Shown here in pieces: positions 56,163-64,000 of a stretch of DNA of 64,000 nucleotides. The translations under genes were made by a program, and so were the position numbers. Each line of letters begins with the position of its first letter. Position 1 is the stretch's first letter. Origin of the DNA: Macrocystis pyrifera (lineage: Eukaryota > Sar > Phaeophyceae > Laminariales > Laminariaceae); the NCBI GenBank assembly GCA_031763025.1, contig JASSKH010000025.1:2666001-2730000 (forward strand), in the 5' to 3' direction. Under the pieces are notes generated by a model. It was not told where the DNA came from and did no database searches. It saw only the letters and a program-made list of their open reading frames with translations.

Positions 56163-56662
56163 ACAGTAGTAACGGAAACGTCTGGTATTACGGGGGTCCA
56201 TAGTTAATAGGACCTGGGGTATATATAGAAACCTATATATTTAACTATTCTTACAACAATATTTGGTGATATTTACTATGGTCCCCCGTAATAGCTTGTA
56301 CACACGTATGAATATTTGTACATGGTGCAGGGGACAGTCTGGCACTCGACTGCCCCCATCTGTCGCACTCTGATCTCGACCTCTCTATCATTGAGCTCTC
56401 ATGAGATAGGCAACAAGAACTTTGTTAAGAAGAATAGTGACCTCGCCAGATCTTATGGTGACGTTCAGCAGTAGTAACGGAAACGTCTGGTAGATTGTAC
56501 ACATGTATGAAGATACATGGTTCAGGGGACAGTCTGGCACTCGACTGCCCCCCTCTGTCGCGCTCTGATCTCGACCTCTCTATCACTGAGCTCTCATGAG
56601 ATAGGCAACAAGAACTTTGTCAAGAAGAAGAGTGTCCTCGCCAGATCTTCTGGTGACGTCCA
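56163..56662 (+). repeat. Tandem duplication of about 195 bp
   Basis: CAGTAGTAACGGAAACGTCT at 56,164 and again at 56,468. Both copies hold ACAGTCTGGCACTCGACTGC and GAGATAGGCAACAAGAACTT. Copy 1 is longer because of the MITE at 56,188. Confidence 0.9.
56188..56291. mobile_element. MITE family 1 with paralogous empty site
   Basis: TTACGGGGGTCCATAG to CTATGGTCCCCCGTAA, between two TA dinucleotides. The same flanks occur without the element at 56,482-56,500 (GTCTGG-TA-GATTGTACAC). This fixes the target site as TA and the element as 104 bp. Confidence 0.92.
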
Positions 56663-56699
56663 ACACTCTCGTGAAGATATAGTTCGCAGCACATAAAGT

Positions 56700-59600
56700 A
56701 TTACAACCTGAACAGATGACCAATCAGAAAACTGCGAGCTCAACAAATAAATGCATTTCTCTCAGAGAGTAGAGTACATGAAGAAGCAAAGCGTCTCCGA
56801 ATCATACTGCGAGATACTTACTTGTTGTGGGGCAAGGGAGGGGTGGTGGCACCGGCAGCGGGAGGCGCTCCCACCATTTATATCCCACACTACAGGGTTT
56901 CCATGTGATAATGTCGCCATAGTTTTTAGAGTCTGCTTCATGTTGTGTTAGAAGAACCAAGACAACAGTTCACATGCCGTTTTTTCCAACGAGGTTCTGA
57001 CTGAGCAAAACGAAAATTCGTGTTCTCGATTGAGCTTTTATTTTATTTCTCGCTTTTTTGTGGTATCCATAGATTTTTTTGGTATCCAACTCGTAGAATG
57101 AATTATACCGTTTTCGCTAAAATATCTAGAATGGCAATTTTCTATAGATGTAAAATCTTGTAGTAGTATGAGAAAACCGCATTCTAGGCGCGATATTGAA
57201 GATGCATTATACTCTGTAGGACAATTGTAGTATGGTGTCGCTACAATTAATTGCCATAGACTACATTTTCAACATCGTGTGTAGAAATTGATTCTCTGAT
57301 ATTGCAGGATTTTCATATCTTGAAAATGGCCGTTTCGGATCTTCACCGAAAATGTTACCAATAAATTTCAAGGCTACCACAGAAACAGAAAATATTAAAA
57401 TAAAGAAATCGAGATCTGAATTGGTGTATTGGCTCTTTCGATATAACAATAGGCAGATCCTAAGAGCAAAACTGACGTTTATTTTCAAAAGAAAGCCCCT
57501 GTATCTGAAACGAGAAACTGACCCGGACCTACCACGGGCACATCTGCTATATTTAGGGGCGGGATGGCAATAGTTCTACTGTAGAGCGGTCCCCTATCCC
57601 CGACCCAATGAGAGGCCTTCTCGAGGACCAAGCGATATCATTATCCCACACTCTCTATTGATAATTGCCGGTACGATGCGCCATGAGGCTAAAACATGCT
57701 CCGAATAAAACTTCCCGGTCAACTTCTAGAAAAAAATAGACTGACGTCATCATCCACGGACACTTTTCCAAGTTTTTAGTTTTTCCAAAAAGTGACGTCA
57801 CGATTCCGGATGACGACAAATGTCGACCAAGGATTTTCCACCAATCAAAATTTCCAACAAATTTTTTTTACCAATCAGAAAACTGCGGGCACGAAATCCC
57901 TTTCTCTACCAGGCATTATTTCTTAACACCCCCCCTCAGTAGACTTCGAATGTTCACAGCCTGCCTACAGCTGTGTCGCAGATTATTGCCTGCATGCAGC
58001 TATTTGGCAGTGCTGCAAAAAAAAGTACTTCGGTATGGCGTTGCAAACGAGTATGTATGTGTGTGTCCCGTTTCATTGTTGAGATTGCCAAATCATCCAA
58101 TCAAATGCATGTAAATGCGTGTGCCACTGTTAATGCTACTATTAAATACTACGTGCAGTAAGATGCTCCTGAATTACCTCCCACACTAACGTACGTACGT
58201 GAGATGAAAGGGAGAAGGGAGAGGGAGAGCTTGATTGGCATATCAGGCTGGACATATGGGATATTAAAGAGGGGAAGGGCAGAGGTTTGACGTGGGTGTT
58301 CGTTGTGGTTGGACATATGTGTAAGGGAGTCGAGATTTTCGGTTTGGTGTTCTGTTGTTGTTCCGTTTTATTCCATCCCCCATCTGCTTGTTTTAGATGC
58401 GGCGGAATTTCGCTTTTCTTGTCTATGTTTTTTCTTCATCTCGAACTTCGAAGTGCACACGGCCTATGCGAGGGTGAAGGTGCTACCTACTGAGCTGTAG
58501 AAAAACACTCTCCTCCCCCCCTCTGAAGGGCGGGATATTTGGGACGTCGGTATCATACCGCATACGGCCGTACGTTGACCTATACCCGCTTCGTTTCAAT
58601 ACCTGGGGAACCAGGAAGAAACGTTTCTCTAGGGACGCACGCACGCGCAAGCAAGCGTTTCTCTAATAGAAACGTTCGAAGCGACATTCGAACCCGTGTC
58701 CTCGACGGCGTCAAATGTGAAGGTGTTACCTATAGTGAGCTGTAGGGATAAAATATCGATCGTTCACCCAACCCAGGGCAATCCTTATAGTGACACGAGT
58801 GTGAGGCAGCCTTGCCTCGGTTACCTGTGTGGCACTATTTTGCAGCACTTTGAACGGAAACAGAACACGAGAACCCGCTTTGACTCTGAAGTAAAAAGCA
58901 AACGAGTACAAGTATGTATGAGTATTCGTTATTATTATTTGGGAATACTCAACGGCATGGGGTTGATTGTACACACAATTTGTAGCATTGGGTTTTTCTG
59001 GTTTGAGGTACAGCAGTATGGAATATGGGGCTCCTGATGTGAGGGACCTCACCGAATTTGAGCACCCCCTTCACATCGTAGAAGGGCTCATGTTCACTTG
59101 TCATAGAGCTACGTACTGTGCATGCTTAGTACTGCCATGCATAACAGCAGCCTTCGACATAAAGTTAACTAATCGAATGTTTCGGTTTTTCCGTCGATCG
59201 ACCGCTAGTCTCCCTTAACTTATCGCGTTCAAGGCTCAGTTTCGTTCAATGTATTTACCATCACACTTACTTTCCAGCTCATCATATCGTGGGAGGGGTG
59301 TACCCTCGGCGGCGTTCTAGACAAGCCGTGGCCACAGGGGTCTTCATCCCTCCTCCCCCGCAATTGTTGATAAATATACGTGCCTTTATCGCGCACTGAG
59401 TTGGGCATTCCCACTGGTGCTGTGCTCGTTGATTTCCATCGAATATTGCCAACTGTTTTGAAAAATCGCCGGAAAGGGATAAGGATTGGAACGATGGCTG
59501 AGCGGCTTACACGGCGGTGCCGTTCATTTCTTCGCAGCGAGATTGCACTACTTGGAGGCCTTTTCTATACCGTCTATACAAACACGGTAGGTTCGGTCGG

Positions 59601-60800
59601 CTCCCACCCTTATCTATGCCGAACACGGTTGGTTCGGTCGGCTGCTGCCGACCACACTCGAGGCAGAAGATGTATGCGGTCGACGTAATAGCCCTCTCCT
59701 TCATCCCTGCCCAGCCAAATACCTACCGGGTGTAAACCAAACCTCCCCTTCTACGCATTGTCTCAACCCCCCCCTTTCCCTCCCCGTACCTGGTATGTTC
59801 AACCTGTTCAAGCTGTAATACACGTTTTTGTCCCACTCCAAACAAAATAACACATGGATCGATGAATGTACCTCCTTGCGCGTACAGTGGTAGTAGTTGA
59901 CTACCAGACAGGGTTGGTGAAGCCACGCGGTGCAGTCTGTATCGGCCCTCTCGTGAAAAAACGGACTTAAAAAAAAAACTATATACGCAGGTATTGTATT
60001 AATAGTACTACACCGGTACTTCGTACGTACCAAGCAGTATGCAGGAAATTCGTTCCATTCGTTCACGGTCTGAACCTGAATCAACTCAATGTCTACACAG
60101 GGCGAAACGACGTTCAGTTTCGCACTGCCTCTCTGAAGTGTAAACCATCCTTCATGCATGAAAGCTACAGAGTATACTCACACTTCCGTGCAACACAGAT
60201 TGGATAGCTCCTCCTCAGCAAAGGGGCTCTGTCACTGAGAAATGTTTGGGCTATACTATAATCAAGTAAAACCCCTACCGTGTCACGGATCCCAAGCTGG
60301 AACTCCCGTAATCCATCCGTACTGGCGCTATTAAAACGCTAAAATGTACGACAGCCGAACCAGAGGATCCTAAGAACAGATCCTAGGAACAGGAATTCGG
60401 TTTGACCCTGCTGTACAAAATCGTTGCCACGTTCATGACCACCTAAACACCCAGGAGGGAGCTCGTGTCGTATATTCCTACGTGTACCGCGCACACACAA
60501 TGATCTGCTCCCCTCTCTCTAGAACTTCAACGTATACTACTGCATCGTGTACAGAAAAGCCGATGCAGATATAAATACATATATATATCCTCCTTTTCTG
60601 CGACCACACTAAAGAAAAATGGTGATCTCCAATGACGAACCAAATAATGTTTGGTGCTGCCGCCTACCACCACCACCACCACCACCACCACTGCTGCCGC
60701 TACTGTAGTGCTACAGGTCTAATACGAAAATGTAATACGGACGCCTTGGCGCTCGTAAGAGACGAGATTGTCTGGGTTCCATATTTGCGTGTGTTGTGGG
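56700..60800. other. AT-rich intergenic region, no gene seen
   Basis: Short frames only. Two short near-repeats (GTGAAGGTG(T/C)TACCTA...GAGCTGTAG) lie at 58,473 and 58,716, and AT-rich palindromic sequence lies at 57.1-57.4 kb. Confidence 0.45.
60237..60287 (+). repeat. Dispersed repeat with TTTGGGCTATACTA motif, copy 2
   Basis: GAGAAATGTTTGGGCTATAC ... AACCCCTACCGTGTCAC; see 9,948. Confidence 0.65.
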
Positions 60801-60828
60801 CAATAAGAGGAGGGGGTACATCAGTCAG

Positions 60829-61458
60829 TCATTCCGTGTCCGTGATGCCCCCGTTGGTGATCTTGAAGGAGCACTCCGCCTCAGGCATGGATGGACTATC
60901 GAACAGCTTCGCCACCCGCTCATCTCCCTGCACACAAATTTTGTGGCTTTTAGAAACGCTCCACAAAAAAAACAAAAAAAGTTTGAGTTCGATCGATTGA
61001 GTAGTTTATACTCAGCTTGGCAAGCCGCGTGATAGCACAGGGGTGAACTGTTTGTCTTGTCTCTCGACGCAATGAAGCTCGAGCCAAACCAGAGGTCACA
61101 CCTGAACTCCATCATGCAGAAAGCTTCGGCGGTGTTGTATTAACATTTGAGCTTGCACTTCTAGGCTGGGCGAGATACGGGTTGTTTCGATAAGCGCCGT
61201 GGACCATAAATAGGGTATAGTTCCAGCTACACAGTAGTACGACATCATCAAACCAGCTTACGCGGATCAACGCCAGCTTTCGTATCCTTCCAGGCCTCGT
61301 CGGATGATGTGTCTCACCCTGCCTTTCTTGAGGTGGACCCTTGTCGTGCTGGCGTGTGCCAGCACGTGCCCCCCTACCGGCTTGACCGTGGCGAACATGG
61401 CCATGGCCCCGGGGTCCGACATGCACTGATTCACCAACACCACCGCTACGTTGAGGTC
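60829..61458 (-). CDS. RAD51/DMC1-family recombinase, last two exons (partial gene)
   Basis: Exons 61,458-61,318 (47 residues) and 60,927-60,829 (32 residues plus TGA) join in phase 0 across GTGAGA/TGTGCAG. Exon one carries [20 protein letters not shown] and [15 protein letters not shown], the loop-2 region and GG.v.AHAsttR signature. Exon two carries [20 protein letters not shown] and ends NGGITDTE. This is the C-terminus of eukaryotic RAD51/DMC1 strand-exchange ATPases, which form filaments on ssDNA in recombination. MSDPG favours DMC1, whereas GAMAMFA resembles RAD51, so the paralogue is unresolved. Walker A and B exons are not in the window and should lie to the right of 64,000. The upstream acceptor (CACCTCAAG) is pyrimidine-rich but lacks CAG. 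Confidence 0.92.
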
Positions 61459-62110
61459 CTTGAGGTGAAGCAAGTTGCAGCCAAACGGACGGGGAGGGGG
61501 AAGACTTATTCCTCGGCTAGGGGCTGCATTTTTTGGGTTGTGATGTTATGACAGGTTGAGCCCCTCAAGTGAGCAACTACCGTTTACTAGCATACCAGGC
61601 ACTAGATATTTTAATCCGTACATTCTTCAAGTATTTGTTTGAGGGTTAGCGCGGAGGTTTCTTGGTGGGGTGGCGCGAACAAAAGTTATTCGTCGGTCAT
61701 GGTTAGAATGATTTATTGAGCTGCTCATGTGCTCATGTGAGGAGCCCAGACCTACCGTGGCATTGCTCGGGAGCACGTGCCACTAGATTCTCTGAAGAGA
61801 GCGTCTCAGAAACTCCCGACGAACAAGACGGGTAGGAAGGGGGGAAGTTGTCATACCCTCGCCTACCCTGAAAGCGAAAAGGGGGGAGGATGGGGGGGGG
61901 TGCACCTTGCGCCTTGCCCCGCCTCACAAGTAAGTAGAGGGGATGAGGATCATGTGAATTACCCCACTTCAGAGGTGAGCAGGTGAGGGCGGGTAGGGTG
62001 CGGGGGGGCGGAACCAATACCCCGTGGAGGGGGTCAGCTTGACCCACCTTGAAGGCGGGCAAGGGGGAGGGGGGGGCTGAGGAGAGAACTAAAAAATTAC
62101 CCCATCTTCA

Positions 62111-62205
62111 TCCCTTTTAGGACTACAGTCCCGGAGTGGGGACAGAATGCTTAGAATTCGAGTGGTTTGTCCCCAAGATGGGAACTGCAGTTCTAAAAGG
62201 GTTAA
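62111..62205. mobile_element. MITE family 3
   Basis: CCCTTTTAGGACTACAGTCC to ACTGCAGTTCTAAAAGGG, 95 bp, near-palindromic, same central CAAACCACT/AATTC motif as the 6.2 kb copy. Confidence 0.75.
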
Positions 62206-62494
62206 GGTGAAAAGGAGAGGGGGTGCCTTGCTCCGCCCTGTAGGAGGGGCAGAGGGGGGACGGAGTCTTTGTACATTTCTCCTCCTTAAAAGGCGTGGAA
62301 CTTGCTTGCAGTAGCGTGTACGACTTGGGTCCAGCCAGGTTCGACAAAATGGCTGATGGTCTCCCAACAAACCCCTCATTGCAGAGGTGTGCTACGATAG
62401 AACTAGAACGTTTTGACCGAAACATTTTCTGACTGACCGGCCTCCTTAGCCCCTCAGAGGCGTTCTATGATAGAGGTTCACCCTAAGTTTTTCT

Positions 62495-62710
62495 CAGGCT
62501 CCTCCCTAGAATAGCTCCACACCTCACCCGAAAACTGCCTTCAGCAAAAATCATATTGCCTCCCGATGAACAATCCCATGGCCCAAGTATACAAAAACGT
62601 CACTTTCGAAACAAGATTGGCATCCCGACGATTTTGGGTTAAGGGGCCCTGTCATTCAGAAAACATTTAGCGGAAATGTGCTACCTCTATCGCAGAACGC
62701 GCCACCACCA
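62495..62710 (+). repeat. Dispersed repeat, copy 2
   Basis: Matches the 37,555 copy along its whole length with substitutions and one indel. Partial relatives with TTGAGGAGCTC occur at about 4,280, 9,935 and 13,755. Confidence 0.7.
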
Positions 62711-63239
62711 CAGTAGGAATATCATACGTGTTCTACAATTTTATTCGCGATCCACCTACAGTAGATTCGGGATTGGTTCTCGCAATACACTTTTAGCTTT
62801 CTCAAAATCATTTTCGGGGGTGGTGTATACTAATAGTAGCATAGAGCTCCTCCTGCCAGGAGCCTCATAAAATCTTCAGTACACCCCTAGCGCAGCATGC
62901 ATCTGCGTGCAGGTTTCCCCGTGCATTTTCCCCAGGAGTGTCGGGACCAAAAGGGTTTACCTGGTACAATTTAAAATCAGCTAAGTTTCAAGCATTATAT
63001 CGGGGCTGAACTGGACCAAGGGTCTCGAGTGTACATCCCCTGCCTTTTGCTTTGCCGAGCTCCTGGGGAAGAGAAAGATGGGGACGGAGCTTCAGTCGGG
63101 ATAATTCCTTGACAGATCACGATCCAGATCATCTATAGACGGGTACTACGATAGATAGGGATGTCATTAACTTTTCTGTGGCCCGTCACTTCAGAAGCTT
63201 TGCACCCCACCCAAAAACGTTTTTGTTCGGAAATATAAA

Positions 63240-63960
63240 AATTGAAAGCGGATGAACAAATCCCAAAGCCTGCAACAATAATAGTTGAAGCGGCTGGGAA
63301 TTCTACACCAAGAGGAAAGCAGCGAACCGTTCGCCGCAGACCGGAATATGCGGATGGACGTTGGCGCCAGGAGAGGAGGTCTATGGGATGCTCCTAATAG
63401 GGAGTATAGGGAGAAGTCCATCCTGCTGGACGTCACCCATGCTGACCCCCAAGCGCAGATACACCTGCGAGGAGGCAGTGCCGATCACGATGGATCAGCT
63501 GCCTCTAACTCCGAGGCGCGCAAGCGCCAACACTACGCTCGTCCGGGACATGTGTCGTTTGACGAACGGAATCACAAACTTGCCACTTTAGCAGTGAAAA
63601 TCTTTGGGCGTCTCGGGGTAGAGGGCAGCAAGTTCATCGACCAGCTGGCAGCTAGTGTCTTGGGGGGGAGGGATGGCGGGTCGATGGGAAGGAAAGGATT
63701 GGTGAAGGAACGCCTACTCCAACTCGTCTCGGTGACTACACAGGTCGCCATTTCGAGGAGAGTATCGCTATTTAGACTCCAGCTTAGGGGTCGTCAGGAA
63801 TCGAGAAGGAGCAGAGGGGGGGGAGATGACAGACCCACACCGATGGCGTGGGGATGGAGCTTGGATGCGGCTTAGGATTTATGAATAGAAAGTAACGAGT
63901 ACATAGTAAGATGTAGGAGGGAGCAAAGACAATACATAGAGCATCATAGATAAAGCATAA
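63240..63960 (+). mobile_element. 3' end of a LINE-like retroelement
   Basis: An open frame from about 63,285 ends at 63,875. It includes ILLDVTHADPQAQIHLRGGS, KRQHYARPGHVSFDERNHKL, FIDQLAASVLGGRDGGSM and RLLQLVSVTTQVAISRRVSL. This LD-V...DP, ARPGHVSFDER and VTTQVAISRR block resembles C-terminal segments of non-LTR retrotransposon polyproteins of algae and fungi, as far as can be judged without a search. No reverse transcriptase motif is present upstream, so the copy is 5'-truncated. A GATAGATAG-type tail near the window end suits a LINE 3' terminus. Confidence 0.5.
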
Positions 63961-64000
63961 GAGGAAGTAGACATAGTAGAAGATAGATAGACCTTGTGCA

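Noticed and set aside
57260-57580. Overlapping frames of about 75 codons in AT-rich DNA
   Set aside because: No splice-site support or known family, and both strands are equally open.

Overview
The window is nuclear DNA of a eukaryote. Coding sequence comes in short GC-rich exons with GT-AG borders. These are separated by introns of up to 10 kb full of microsatellites, minisatellites and small inverted-repeat elements. Together with the protein content (hybrid histidine kinase, SAP30/SGF29-type chromatin proteins, RAD51/DMC1, a LINE fragment), this points to a photosynthetic stramenopile, most likely a brown alga. No species is claimed. All exon models were built by hand from splice sites, reading phase and family resemblance, without transcripts or searches.

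About 2,440-30,450, minus strand: scattered exons that fit one long hybrid histidine kinase. A multi-pass membrane sensor (30.4-24.8 kb) is followed by a dimerisation and ATPase region (23.4-17.4 kb), a low-complexity linker (15.3-14.7 kb) and a receiver domain (5.1-2.4 kb). Several hallmark residues look replaced. Exon phases agree from 22.8 to 18.7 kb and again from 5.1 to 2.4 kb. That all blocks form one gene is inference.

About 32,876 to at least 49,512, plus strand: the most striking gene. Ten exons, with every junction phase compatible, join a SAP30-type Sin3-binding motif to an SGF29-type tandem Tudor domain and then to a forkhead-like winged helix. This puts a histone-deacetylase-complex module, a predicted H3K4me reader and a DNA-binding-type fold in one predicted protein. 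Its second intron (about 10 kb) carries a 1.7 kb inverted repeat, a Harbinger-like element, MITEs and two minisatellite blocks. The kinase and this gene are divergently arranged around a 2.4 kb spacer.

49.5-60.8 kb: no convincing gene. It holds minisatellites, a tandem duplication with a dated MITE insertion, and AT-rich sequence. The 3' end of the chromatin gene may lie here.

60,829-61,458, minus strand: the last two exons of a RAD51/DMC1-family recombinase; the rest lies beyond the right edge. About 63.3-63.9 kb, plus strand: the 3' end of a LINE-like retroelement.

The non-coding part is dominated by a roughly 105 bp, nearly palindromic MITE (16 copies, TA target site) and at least three other small inverted-repeat families. 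Three homopolymer tracts inside exons (C13 at 44,112; G8 near 5,067; G tracts near 14.9 kb) break otherwise continuous reading frames. They may be assembly errors.
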